From positions 682,001-746,000 of the forward strand of contig WBMQ01000014.1 in the NCBI GenBank assembly GCA_016630905.1: a stretch of 64,000 nt of DNA, in the 5' to 3' direction. A program made the translations under genes and the position numbers. Positions 35,117 through 47,646 of this stretch are shown here, one piece after another (positions within the stretch are counted from its first letter, which is position 1; every line of letters starts with the position of its first letter). The DNA is from Capillidium heterosporum. Its lineage: Eukaryota > Entomophthoromycota > Entomophthoromycetes > Entomophthorales > Capillidiaceae. The notes under the pieces are model-generated. The model did not search any database and was not told where the DNA came from. It saw nothing but the letters and a program-made list of their open reading frames with translations.

Positions 35117-36720
35117 CTATAACCTCTGGAAATTGACGACCAAATCAATGGGACGGGCAAACCCAAAGGAGTTGGAGATTACTTTTGGCTTACCAGTCTC
35201 AACATCAATATGTGGACTGCCATCAGGTAAGATGACCCTGTATCTCCTCAATATAGCGATCATAATCAATTTCTGTTCCAATAGTGAGAACGACATACCT
35301 ACACATAGCCTAGAACCTCCACCGAACGAGTACCAATTTTTGGTAGCCGATTTATCGAAAATTACTTTGTTGGTAGTAGGGTCCAAAATCAAGAATCGTT
35401 CTGGGTTGAAATCTTTGGGGTCATGCCATTGAGCTGGGTTATTCAGAGAGGAATGTACGTCACAGAACATACTTTGATCAGCTGGTATTTGGTACCCGCC
35501 CTTAAGTTGGATAGGTTCGGCTGATAGACGTAGTAGACGCTGGACGGTAGGGCTGATACGCATGGACTCGTAGATGACAGCCAACAAGTACACCATATCT
35601 TTGCACTGCTCCTCGGTGGGGCACTTATTGTCGATATCTATAAAATCAAAGATTTCCCTACGTACCTTCTCTTGAACGTCAAGATTTGTAGCTAGGTAGA
35701 AGATAGTATAAGCTAAAGTGTTGGAGGTAGTGTCATGACCGGCCATAAAAAGTACGGCAGCGTTGTCGATCAACTCCTCAGTAGTTAAGATTGGGTTGCC
35801 AACCTCGTTCAAGAGTCAGCTGCCTTAACCATCATCATCAATACATCCTCTTCAACTTCGTTGTTTTCACTAGGTTTCATGCTGGCTAACTCCTTCCGCT
35901 TACTTTTCATGACCCCGTGTAGCAGATCACGAAACTGCTGCATATTCTTCCAGCTACGTCTCCTTGAAGGTATGGGTAGAAACTCAAGGAACGGGAAGAG
36001 ATGGAAAGGAGCTGAGAAGGCTGCGCTTATAGACCGGCTGTACAGACTGGCCAAAGGTCCCTCTGGATCTTCACTCGCTTTGAAGTCGACGTCGAATAGA
36101 ACTTTTCCAAGTCCAGTCCAAGGCCATGTTCTTGAATATAGGGATTGACGTCTGAGCTCCCACCAGTTCTATCGATAGCTTCAATCATTTTATCTATACA
36201 TTCGTTGATGAGCACTTGTCGACCATTTACGGTGGAAGGCTGGGTTAACAACCTTACGGTGCTTCTTCCACTCGTTTCCACTGGTGAATACGACGTTGCT
36301 GCCTAACATCTTCGTTATAAGGCCATGGGGATTCTTCTTCAAGAAGACATCCTTCAAATACAGGTTTGGTTTGGTCAAAACGTCCTTGATCATGTCGTCA
36401 TCCTCGATAATTACAACCCAGCCGGCTGCCCACATCTATCTGTGATTAGCTTCATTATAAATTAAAAATACCTTAGCTATGCCATGCTTATACAGCACCG
36501 GGGAAATGTACTTTTCCATGCGTTGATCGCTGGGCATCCCTCTCAACATAGCTATCAAGTTAGGTATTATTGGCACCGAAGGTATGGACCGCAAATCTTT
36601 GGATGGCGTTAAACTGTATACTAATAAACCTAATAAGACCACAATACCAAAGGTAATGTCGATTTGGATGGTTGGTAAGTTTGAATCGAACATCGTATCT
36701 TTAATAAGTTGATATGGCAT
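35117..36720 (-). pseudogene. Cytochrome P450, array copy 2 (multiply broken)
   Basis: Closest by eye to copy 1 (shared RMEKYISPVL, PSRRRSW, and FMAGHDTTSN). The heme loop FGGGSRLCVG and the K-helix ESMR remain readable. It carries at least five lesions. The ancestral ATG is TTA on the minus strand at 36676-36678, although ATGs at 36693 and 36720 are in frame upstream. One-base gains occur at about 36215, 36115 and 36140, and a one-base loss at about 35813. The three gains together restore the frame but leave a stop in between. Exon 2 is 1319 nt against 1317 in intact copies, as expected for +3-1. The conserved intron (36436-36471) is still intact, so decay is probably recent. Confidence 0.88.
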
Positions 36721-38509
36721 GTACCTTCCTCCATATTTATAGCAAAATCTATAAACTAGCTTTCAACTAGTATATTATGCATTGTCAAAGCGTTACTAAT
36801 CCCATTATTACTATAACAAGTTACCTTCAACTTTCGGCTGCAGTCTCCTTACCATCACTATTATAAACATTCTTTAAACCTTGCTCACTGAGGCTAAAAC
36901 GCCACCAAATGAGTTTTATAATGCGGCGTTATTCTTTGACTTTAGCTGTATTTCGGGAACGTGTCCTATCCTGATATATTTTTGCTTTAACTCTTAGAGG
37001 ACGGACCCTTTTTTAGGTGCAGAGCATTTCAACAAGGCATTTTTTGAAGCTTCAATATATTTGCCTTATTCTCTTTATTATTATTGACTGGTAACTGCTA
37101 AAATAGGACTCAAGTATCAATATGATACTTGAAGCATCAATGTGCGTAGGTAGGCATATATTAGTTTGATACACACTGTCGCATATGGGTTAAATTTGAT
37201 AACCCAACATAATTTTTTTGAACTGCTAAATTGTAGTAAAAAGTTCTGCATGAAGTAGTTAGAAACAGGGGTATGTATTCTTTGTAAATGTTGCTCCGTT
37301 ATATGGATTGGGAAGACGGAGCAGATTTATACTTCGGGTAAACTGCTACCCATATATATTATCGCGTTTACAGCATCTAATCTTTAGATCTTTTGACAAA
37401 GGAATCGTCACTAAATATTCCAATTGGAGTCTATCTAAAGGAGATGCATATTAGGTTCCAAATTAATTGCACTGTAAAGTAGCCAAGCCAGCTAGCTGTT
37501 ATGCAGCTTATTCAGAATGCATTAAGTTCATCTATTAGAATTGATAAATAATTTATCGGTAAATACGTAGTTGCTCAGTTTTATATGTAGAACAATACAT
37601 AGTTTGTAAATGAGCTGATAATTACTCAACTAATAGCCTATTTAGTATTTAATAGGAAAATATGCTATAAGTTTAATAGTATTTCATCCTATATCTAAGT
37701 AGATTCCAGATTACTAGTAGATACCTAAACAAACTTGTAAAATTCTGTAAACTACTTAAAAAAGTGTACACTATGTAGTTGATGCCTTATGTATATAAGC
37801 CTATATTTGCAAAATAGCTTTATAATTACATAAAAACCATACTAATTTGCATAAATTATTCTGCTACAAAGCTACTTAGTAACAAACAAATGATTGCAGA
37901 CTATTCAACCTATTATGCAGTTAAGTAGCTTTGTAGTAAAGTAATCTATACAAATTGGCAGTGCTATTTCGAATTTATTTGCTAATCTATTTAAATATAG
38001 TTATTATGCATTAAGCTAGTAATTAAATAAGCTCTTCCTATCAATTCAATTAGAAATAAACTCTGTATTATTCTATAAGCTACACATTAGTTTACATACA
38101 AAATAACTAATATACTATTGTACAATTTCCTTATAACTAAACAGTTATACAGTCTAATATTAAGCCACCATACTAACTGCACAGTTACTTTGAAAATACA
38201 CAATTATTAAATGCCTTATTATATAACTATACTAACTGTTCATTTTATAGATGACTGCACATTTAGTTGGAAAATATGACTTTATTCTATTGAGACAGAA
38301 AATATTGTACAAAGCTTTAGTAAACAAATATGGCTCTATAGCTTGAAGTTTAAAAGTATACATAGTAATTGTAACTAAATATTTCGATTTTCAATAATTG
38401 TAAATATATACTTAATAAAAGTTAATCGAAAGACGATGTTTCAAGATAAGCAGTAGTACATACAATTACATGCCATCTTCGATCAGCCTTTTAAGTTGAG
38501 ATAACTTCA
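36721..38509. other. P450 spacer between copies 2 and 3
   Basis: About 1.8 kb, among the most AT-rich parts of the window. It holds the copy 2 TATA box and nothing else I can identify. Confidence 0.5.
36734..36741 (-). promoter_or_regulatory. TATA box of P450 copy 2
   Basis: TATAAATA on the minus strand, 56 nt before the lost ancestral start codon and only 14 nt before the upstream in-frame ATG at 36720. Confidence 0.5.
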
Positions 38510-40074
38510 CTACAGTTTCTGGAAATCGATAACCAGATTCTTGGGATGAGCAAGTGCAAAGGAGTTGGAGATTACCTTAGGCTTTTCCGTCTTAGTATCG
38601 ATATGTGGACTATCTTTTGGCAAGCTGACTCTGTATTTTCGAAGAATAGCTATCAAAACCAACTGCTGCTCCAGCAACGAAAACGACATACCTATGCACA
38701 GCCTGGAACCTCCACCAAATGGGTACCAGGACTTTACTTTAGCTTTGTTGAATACAGCTTTACCAGTAATCGGGTTTGAAGTCAGCCATCGTTCTGGGTC
38801 AAACTTCTTAGGGCTCTTCCATCGAGTTGGGTTGTTCAAGGAGACATATAAGTGACAAAGCATATTTTGACCAGTTAACAACTGGTACCTACCCTTAAGT
38901 TGGACTGGTTCAGATATTAGACGTTGTAGACGTTGGACGGTAGGATTAATGCGCATTACCTCGTGGATGACAGCTAACATGTACATCATATCTTTACACT
39001 GCTCTTCGGTGGGATACTTGGTGTCCAAATCTATAAATTGAACGATTTCACTACGAACCTTGTCTTGAATACTCGGATTGGTAGCTAGGTAGAACATAGT
39101 ATAAGCTAGAGTGCTAGATGTAGTGTCATGACCAGCGGCGAACAGCATAGTGGCATCATCAATTAATTCCTTAGTAGTCAATATTGGATTCCCAGCTTCA
39201 TCTAAGGTATCAGCTGCCTTTATTATCATCACCAATAGATCTTCTTCGACGTCTTCGTTCCCTCTAGCCTTCTTCATAACCAATTCCTTTCGCTTGCTAT
39301 CCAATACCCCTTGTAACATACTACGAAACTCTTTAACATCTTTCCAACTTTGTCTCCTAGAAGGTATGGGTAAAAACTCCAAAATTGGGAAGAGAAAGTA
39401 GCAAACTGAGGTTGCGGCATCCATGGACCTTGTGTACAAACCTACTAGTTTCCCGTTTGGATCTTGACTAGCCTTAAAGTTGACGTCGAATAACACTTTA
39501 CCCAAGCCAGTCCAAAGTCATATTCTTAAACAGAGGTTTAATGTCCAAACTCCCTCCCATTCTATCGATGACCTCTGTCATATTTTCTACACACTCGTTA
39601 ATGAGGATGGTGGGCCACCTACGATGAAAGGCTGGATTGATGGCTTTGCGGTGCCGCTTCCATTCCTCACCGTTTGCATGCCCGACGTTATTACCAAACA
39701 TCTCGCCTAAGAGGCCATATGGATTGCTCTTTACGAAGGAGTCTTTCTTATAGATGTTTGGCTTGGCTAATACGTCCTTTATCTCGTCAACGTCTTCAAT
39801 AACTACCGTCCAGTTACCAAACCACATCTAAATACCATTAGTAATTGTTGGAGTATATGATATGTACCTTTGCTATACCGTGCTTGTACAACACTGGAGC
39901 AACAAACTTTTCAATGCGTTGGTCACTGGGCATCCCTAGCAACATAGCTAGTAAATTGGGGATTACTGGTACTGTCGGTATGGACCAAAAATTTTTGGGT
40001 GGGGTTAGCTTGTACACTATTAAGCTTAACAAGGCTACGATGCCTATTGATGCTACTGTTGAAATGGCTGACAT
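38510..40074 (-). pseudogene. Cytochrome P450, array copy 3 (single +1 frameshift)
   Basis: Exon 1 (40074-39868), a 40-nt intron (39828-39867) and exon 2 (1318 nt) align with copy 1 along their whole length except for one extra base at about 39509. Codons for MTLDGLGK now read TTG GAC TGG CTT GGG TAA, so translation stops after about 178 residues. Everything downstream is intact: FAAGHDTTSS, K-helix EVMR, and FGGGSRLCIG with its Cys. The extra T lies at the same site (GGAC-T-GG) as one of the gains in copy 2. A +1 slip on GGG TAA A would restore the frame with only Gly changed to Trp, and a 34-nt GT-AG pair (39468-39501) would also restore it. Neither is supported beyond the arithmetic. Confidence 0.8.
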
Positions 40075-41025
40075 ACTTGAATTTGAAAAGTTGGATGCTC
40101 CATGTACTTTCCTTTGTATTTATAGCAAACAAAGCAAACAAATTTCTAGCAAAGATCTTCTGTAAATTCAGATTATTGCAAAATTTATGATATAACTATA
40201 ATAAGCAATGATCCGCTTTCAGCAGTAATCCCTCCAACGCTATGCTTTACATCCAAGCCGTGCTTGAAAAGTAGTTGTTGGTACCCAATAGCTTTTAAAT
40301 ATTGCACCATCTAGTTTTTCACATATAAAATGATGTTATAGTCTATTCTTCATAAGGTCACAACCACTAAGTTGGCTATGGAGTGGGTCGTAGCTTCGGG
40401 TAAATCTTTTTCAATTTATTGATTATTACTTTGAAGCCATCTTTTTCAAGTCCTTTAGCCTAGAGGGTATCAGCAAGCAACTAAAACTATGCGTTTCTTA
40501 GTTTTTAGTAGGTAAATAATTCCTTTTGGAGCCTACATTTTTTTCAAAGTTAGTTTCCAGTGAAATACTTTGTATATTAGGCAGTATGCGTAAAAAGAAT
40601 CTCGGACTAACTCCAAACTTAGTAGTTTCTTTTGAGCCAAACTGATAACCTTCGAAAGTCTACTTTTTTGACGGATTAGAGTAGTTTAAGGAAATTGGTA
40701 TTATAGAAATAGCTTGGATCTATAAAACTGACCACAGTATTGCACACTAAGTTTTAAAGATCAGTACTTTATATATCAATAGAGGATTTCAGTGTATGGC
40801 TAGTAATTCCGTTGTCGCTAGTTATATAAGTTTTGGATGCCCTAGTATAAGATACAGTAAAGTTAACAATAGCTAACAAAAACTTTGCTAGTTAAAAAAT
40901 ATCACATATGGGATGCATATGATTTAATATACAGATGGTGGATATAGTACGCTGCTTCAAGAATAGCGTGGGTATATATGTAGGAGCGCTGTCTTTGCGA
41001 AAGTAGTTAAAACGAAATATACACG
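40075..41025. other. P450 spacer between copies 3 and 4
   Basis: About 950 bp, AT-rich, with the copy 3 TATA box near its low end. No gene seen. Confidence 0.5.
40117..40124 (-). promoter_or_regulatory. TATA box of P450 copy 3
   Basis: TATAAATA on the minus strand, 43 nt before the ATG, followed by AAAGGAAAGTACATGGA, which recurs in copy 5. Confidence 0.55.
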
Positions 41026-42547
41026 TTACAACTTTTGGAAGTTAACAATCAAATTGATGGGATGGGAAAGGCCAAAAGAAGTAGAAATTACTCTAGGCTT
41101 TCCAGTCACCGAATCAAAATGTGGACTGCCTTTTGGTAAGCTAACTTTGTACCTTCTTAGTATAGCAATTAAAACCAACTTTTGCTCCAGTAATGAGAAA
41201 GACATCCCTATACAGGACCTGGAACCACCGCCGAACGGTAGCCAAGATTTAATCTTGGATTTGTCAAGTATAGTTTTTCTAGTTGCAGGGTCTAAAGTAA
41301 GGAATCGATCAGGGTTGAATTTTTTAGGATCTTGCCATCTGTTTGGGTTGTTCAAAGAGGCATGTAAATTGAGAACTACGCTTTGATCAGTAAGTAGTTG
41401 ATAGCCATCTTTGAGGTAGAGTGGTTGGGCAGCTAGTCGCGTAATACGTTGGGTGGTAGCGTTTATACGCATGGATTCGTGGATAACAGCTAGGAGGTAA
41501 GTCATATCTTTACATTGTTCTTCGGTTGGAGACTTGTTATTGATATCAATAAATTGGAATATTTCGTTGCGTAATTTGTCTTGGATATTTAGGTTAGTAG
41601 CTAGGTAGAAGATAGTAAAAGCTAAAGTGTTGGAAGTAGTATCATGACCAGCAGCGAATAAAACGGCAGCGTTGTTGATTAGCTCTTGAGTAGTTAAGAT
41701 TGGGTTTCCAACTTTGTCCAAGGTATCGGCCGCCTTGACCATCATCATCAATACATCTTCAACTTTCTCGCACCCTTCAGCCTTCAATTTAACCAACTCT
41801 TTACGTTTACTTTTCATAAGCTCATGGAGTAGGCTGCGTAAATCATCAACATCTTTCCAGCTTCGTCTTCGTGAAGGGATAGGTAGGAATTCCAAAATTG
41901 GAAAAATATTGAATATCGCCGAGTAAGTAGCTTCCATAGTACTGCGTATACAACTTAACTAATGGCCCTTCTGGATTTTGGCTGGCTTTGAAATCGACAT
42001 TGAATAAGACTTTGCCAAGTCCATCCAGTGTCATGTTCTTGAATAGGGGATTGATGTCTATACTGTTTCCCGTTTTGTCAATGACTTCGATCATATTGTC
42101 TATACATTCGTTAATGAGAACTGTTGACCATTTTCTGTGGAAGGCTGGATTAATTACTTTGCGGTGCTTTTTCCACTCATCGCCGTTGGCATGCCCGATA
42201 TTGTTACCGAACATCTTGTTGATGAGACCATATGGGTTGCGTTTAGCAAAGGGGTCTTTGAGATAGAAATTAGGTTGGTTGAAGATATCCTTTATCTGAT
42301 CGGCATCTTCGATAGCTACGACCCAATTTCCGAACCACATCTTAGCTATACCATGCTCATACAGTACTGGAGCGACATACTTTTCAATGCGCTGGTCACT
42401 GGGCATACCTCTTATAGCTGCTAACAAATTGGGGATGATTGGTACTGTTGGTAGTGGTTGCAGGTTCTTGGGTGGTATTAATTTGCAAATTATTAAACCT
42501 AGCAAGGCTACGATACTTAGTGATACTATTACTAAAACTGCTGACAT
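41026..42547 (-). pseudogene. Cytochrome P450, array copy 4 (intron lost, +1 frameshift)
   Basis: The only copy in which the conserved intron is missing: HGIAK runs directly into MWFGNW with no base added or lost at the junction. An extra A at about 41950 (ACG CAGT where the others have ACG CGT) shifts the frame after LVKLYT, and the wrong frame reaches a TGA at 41846. From the Met of MEATYSAIF onward the original frame continues unbroken to the end. It keeps FAAGHDTTSN, K-helix ESMR and FGGGSRSCIG with the heme Cys; Ser replaces Leu next to the Cys. A one-codon deletion (E for EE in KVEDVLMM) is the only other length change. A conventional ribosome would make about 210 residues without the catalytic half. 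Confidence 0.8.
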
Positions 42548-44697
42548 GCCTATGTTGAATCTCTTAACTTCAATATTCTGTGTTTAAACGTATGTATCTC
42601 TATATTTATATCTATCGAGGCCAACTAACCTTTGATTTCAATACCCATATGCTCAAAGTATTACCGACTATATATTTTGCTGTATTGGGCCGCGTATCGT
42701 TTTAGCGTTAGTTTATTTTTCAGCACTACTCTACATGTACTCTAAATAGCGCTTGAAATCTACAGTTGTTTTTGAAAAAGTATAAGCACTTTTACTTCTA
42801 ATTCTCTATCGATAAACTAGGACTAGGAATCTACTTTTTCGCAAATATTAATCCGATAAATAAGTTGGGGAAAATTGAATATTACACCTTTTCATAATAA
42901 ATTTTCAATATATTAGTTATCAAGTTAAGCTATATATTCTTTAGAGCATATAGTCTAGAAAGTGTCATTAGGTTATCGGAATCACTATTATCAAAGTTTT
43001 TAGTAAGCAAAAATGAACTTTGAAGTTTGGACGCGAAATTTGTAATCCAACAACTTTGTGTATAACTAGACCTATATTGGGAACTGGTCTTGAATAGCAT
43101 TTCCGGATCAAATCCTGATTTAGTAATTAGGACAACTGATAATGGAAACTTCGGATCAAATCTCAATATAGAAATTTGGATTATGTTGAATTGCTAATTT
43201 TATAAAATATACATTTAGTCGGCATCAATATGTTTAGTTTGGCTCTTAGTCCGCTGCTTCAATAGTTAGATAAAGGCTAATAGATTTTAAAGTAGTATAG
43301 TCGGATGGACATCTTTACCGTCACTTTTAGTAAGTTTCTGGTCTAAACGGTGAAAGCTTGGTTCAAGACAAAATAGCTATCTATGTAGTGACAGCTTTTG
43401 TTGGAAGTTAATTGGCAATTCAATTAAAGGTCGATGACGGCTATATCAAATTTCAATTCAGATTATTTGGTAATCCAGCAGTTGGAATTTGAATCTAAAG
43501 CATTGTTCATATTACAAAAATTTTCAAAGCTTGCAGTATATCATATCAAGACTACATGTCCAACTTTGTTCCAAACTTTGACTATGCAGTTGATATCCAT
43601 TCAATTAGTCTATAATTTACCTTTGAAAGGTAGTTTTCATCTTAGTTGTAGGAACTGGATAAAAGTATACAATGGTTTGTCAAAATTTAAAAAACGTATA
43701 TAGTTGAAGATCTAGCTATTATATACTACTAATATAGAACTAAAATTGAAGCAATATAGTACTTTTAATTTATAAGTTGCTAACCTGTCCATTAAATAGT
43801 GGAGTTTAAAGTCGATAGGTTGGATTGCATTATACTTTTAATCTAAAGTTATTTCTTTATCCCTAATTCTATTTGCATAGTTATTTATCTTCAATATGGA
43901 TGATAAGTTCCAAGTAAATTCGACTTGAAATTCAGCTATGCTCATTATGTGATTAGTGTCAACACTTGTCAACAAGTTGAAAGCTAAAAGGATTTGAAAG
44001 GTTAACTGAACTTTACATTAGTATCTATCATAGATATATGTTTTAGTATCTGAGCCAAAATTTTGAAAGTCCACCAACTTGATGGCAATGGCTAAGCTAT
44101 ATAAACCAAAGTTAAAAATTCTTAAGGAAATTTTTTTGTTTTGATATATGTTTAAAAGCTAAAAGTAGTACAAAGATATAGCAATGTGTTTTCTACTGAC
44201 AAAGTGTCGGTATATTTACAACCTCAGCTTCAAATTTGCTAAGCAGTAGAGTTATTGAGTTTAGGTACTACCATTGCCGATTACTATGTTTTAGAATGAC
44301 TGACTTCTTGAATGAAAACCAATGAATGTCAAGTTGAATCACGATTTAAAGATTTATTATGGAAAATTTAGAAAGCTTTTAGCTTGGATTTTCGAATATA
44401 TGCAAATTTAGCTTTGTAAGTAGTTTGCATTTTCTAACGACTGTCTTTATAAATAGCAAAATGGTGACTAATAGTTTAGGCTTATACAATAGACTCAGCC
44501 TATAGACTCTTGGAGATTTAGGTATATGGGCATAGAATGTATATAAAATAATCAATCGAGACTAGAGCTTTAAGTTAATAAAATAATAAATAGATAATGG
44601 TTTAATGGATAGATAGAAAACCTTAGTTTTACAGATAGCGTAAATATATATGAATTTAAATCGTCCCTGTCAAATTGCTTAAAAAGATATACCTAAA
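42548..44697. other. P450 spacer between copies 4 and 5
   Basis: About 2.15 kb, AT-rich. Open frames at 42930-43166 and 43434-43703 have no gene-like features. Two imperfect copies of TTCCGGATCAAATC about 50 bp apart lie near 43100-43160. Nothing else seen. Confidence 0.5.
42603..42610 (-). promoter_or_regulatory. TATA box of P450 copy 4
   Basis: TATAAATA on the minus strand, 56 nt before the ATG. Loss of the intron has not changed the promoter. Confidence 0.55.
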
Positions 44698-46260
44698 CTA
44701 CAGCCTCTGAAAGTTTACAATTAAATCGATAGGATGAGCAAATCCGAAGGAGTTGGTAATTACTCTAGGCTTCCCTGTTTCGGCATCTATATGTGGATTA
44801 TCCTTTGGTAAATTCACACTATACCTCCTCAGTATAGCAATGAGGACCAATTTCTGCTCCAAAAGTGAGAATGCCATACCTACACATAACCTCGAACCTC
44901 CACCAAAAGGGTACCAATCCTTGATTGCAGATTTATCAAATACCACCTTGTTAATAGTGGGGTCCAAAATCAAGAACCGTTCTGGGTTGAACTTCTTAGG
45001 ATCGTTCCATCTTGCTGGGTTGTTCATTGAGGCATGTAGATGTACCAATACACTTTGGCCAGCCAGTAACTGGTACCCATTCTCAAGTTGAGTTGATTTG
45101 GCTAATATACGAGGTAGGTGCTGGACGGTGGAATTCATACGCAAAGTTTCGTAAATGACGGCTAACAGGTATACCATATCTTTGCACTGGTCTTCAGTAG
45201 GACATTCGTTATCGGAATCTATATGGTCAAAGATCTCGGCACGTACCTTTTCTTGGACTATCGGGGTTGGTAGCCAAGTAAAATATGATGTAAGATAGAG
45301 TATGAGAGGTGGAATCATGGCCAGCACCGAACAATACAGTGGCATCATTGATCAACTCCTCAGTAGTTAAGATTGGGTTGCCAAATTCGTTCAAGGTGTC
45401 GGCCGCCTTGACCATCATCATCAACACATCTTCTTCAACTTCCTCGTTCCCCTCAGCCTTCAACTTAGCCAATTCCTTCCGCTTACCTTTCATTACTTTA
45501 TACAGCATATTTCGAAACTCTTCGACATCCAACCAACTGCGTCTCCTCGAAGGTATAGGTAAAAATTCTAAAAATGGGAAAAGATTGAAAGGAGCGTTGA
45601 AGACAGCATCCATCGATCTTGAATATAAGCTTACCAAAGGGCCGTCGGGATTTTGACTGGCTTTGAAGTCGAAATCAAATAGAACTTTGCCAAGTGCGTC
45701 CAAAGTCATGTTCTTGAATAGGGGGTTGACGTCCAAACTTTTCCCAGCTCTATCAATAGCTTCAATCATCTTCTCGACACACTCATTGATGCGAATTGTC
45801 GCCCATTTGCGGTGGAAGGCTGGGTTTATAACTTTGCGATGCCGCTTCCACTCGTCCATGTTGGAAAATATAATGTTGTTGCCAAACATCTTGGAAAGGA
45901 GTCCGTGTGGATTACGGTTAACAAAGGGGTCCTTGAAGTAGAGGTTCGTTTTGGAAAATATGTCCTTTATCTTGTCGGCGTCATCAATTACTATGATCCA
46001 ACCACCAAACCACATCTAGTATTTTTAGGAATAATATAATGGATAATATGTACCTTGGCTATACCGTGTTTGTATAATATAGGGGCGATATATTTTTCAA
46101 TACGTTGGTCACTTGGCATCCCTCTAAAAACAGCTAGTAGGTTTGGGATTATCGGTACTGTTGGCATCGACCATAAATTCCTGGGTGGGATTAGTCTGTA
46201 TGCTATTAGTCCTAGTAGGATTATGATGCTGAGGAATGCTAAGATTTGGATTGTTGACAT
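44698..46260 (-). pseudogene. Cytochrome P450, array copy 5 (single +1 frameshift)
   Basis: Exon 1 (46260-46054), a 38-nt intron (46016-46053) and exon 2 (1318 nt, one more than intact copies). The extra base lies at about 45255-45262, between the I and J helices: ATNPD is followed by SPRKGT instead of an IQEKVR-type sequence, with a TGA at 45227. The I-helix reads GAGHDSTSH (Ser for the usual first Thr). Downstream, in the original frame, K-helix ETLR and FGGGSRLCVG are intact. A GTACGT...ATAG pair of 28 nt (45219-45246) would restore the frame at the cost of nine residues. As it stands the heme-binding half is not translated. Confidence 0.8.
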
Positions 46261-47646
46261 ATTTGGATCGAACTTGGTAATTTGAAAAGTTTTAGTTCCA
46301 TGTACTTTCCTCTATATTTATACCAACTGAACAAGCTTTCAACTTAAATCTTTAGAAAGACTAGAATATGACTGATTTCACAATGTACTATAATATGCTA
46401 CACTTCACTTTTAGCCTTAGTTTTCTTATCGATACTACTATAGACATCCCCTAAATCGTGCGCGAAAGGTTGCCGCTACTACCCGATAAATCTAAAATGC
46501 TGCCACCCCTTGTTTATGGACAGAAGTTGGATAAGCTTCTGTGTTTTATAAGCATTTCCAATCAGCAGATTAGGGGCGAAGTGAATTGTGGCTTCGGGTA
46601 AATAGTTTCTAATATGTTGATTATCAATCCTTAGTCATCTATTCTTTAAATCTGTCAGCTAAGAAACGTCGATAGTCAAAACTGCTCTCTTTCAAAGTTG
46701 TAAAAGTGGCCATTTTTATAGCCTGAAATATATTTTTTTAATATTGTCTTCATGATATAAAAATATAATCAATTATGTACTAACTCTTATAAAACGTTAC
46801 CCATTTAATCATTAGTTCATTTTTCGACAAGGGAATGTAGACGCTTAAGCTTGAATGAAATACAGTTGGATGGATGTTTTTATTGTCCTTGTAATAAACT
46901 TGATATCTAAATATTGAAAGCTTTAGTTTACAGCAAAAGTTTTACTGATCTAGCAATAACTTTTTTTGAGAGTCGATAAATATACCAAACTTATTGCTTA
47001 TAAGTATAGCTTATACCTCTGTAGTCACTTCAAATTTATATGCCATATAGTGTTTCGATGGTATACTACAAACTTGATATATATCTTTCGAAAATGTGTA
47101 TTAAAGTTTAGTCAGCTTGACCTACTTGTCATTGGAATGTAGACCTTTGTTTATAGAAAAAGCTATATGGAGTAGCTAAATACAAGTGGTAAGCTATTTG
47201 TCAGGTAATTAGTGGTCGTATACGATCAACAATTTCTAGATGATTTACTTTTGATAAAACCTTGCACTGAAGCTATATAAAAAGCCATCATAAATATAGA
47301 TATAGCTATCATTACTGCTAATGACCGGTTTTATGAGTCTGATTGAGAATCAATCACTATTCTTGGAATGGGATTCAGGTCAACAGTATGCATCCATTAA
47401 GAGTTGACTTTGATATATGTTAAACTAAAATCTACTCATTTAAACTCATATAGTAGGTTTAACTTACAGTATTTATAAAAAGTTCAAGTTGGTGGATATA
47501 AAGGTATGGAAATCAATCAACTTTAAGCCGGCTCTTTGGAATGGCATCAGTAATAGTGGATCAGTGGTGATTGAGACTTAATGAATGTATAATAAAAATT
47601 GGTTCCAGGGACGGAGTAAGTTTTTCCTCAAAGAAACATATATAAA
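46261..47646. other. P450 spacer between copies 5 and 6
   Basis: About 1.4 kb, AT-rich, with the copy 5 TATA box. No gene seen. Confidence 0.5.
46315..46322 (-). promoter_or_regulatory. TATA box of P450 copy 5
   Basis: TATAAATA on the minus strand, 55 nt before the ATG; the following GAGGAAAGTACATGGAA is shared with copy 3. Confidence 0.55.

Noticed and set aside
43434-43703. 89-codon plus-strand frame in a P450 spacer
   Set aside because: Sequence composition is that of the AT-rich background and there is no start context or motif.
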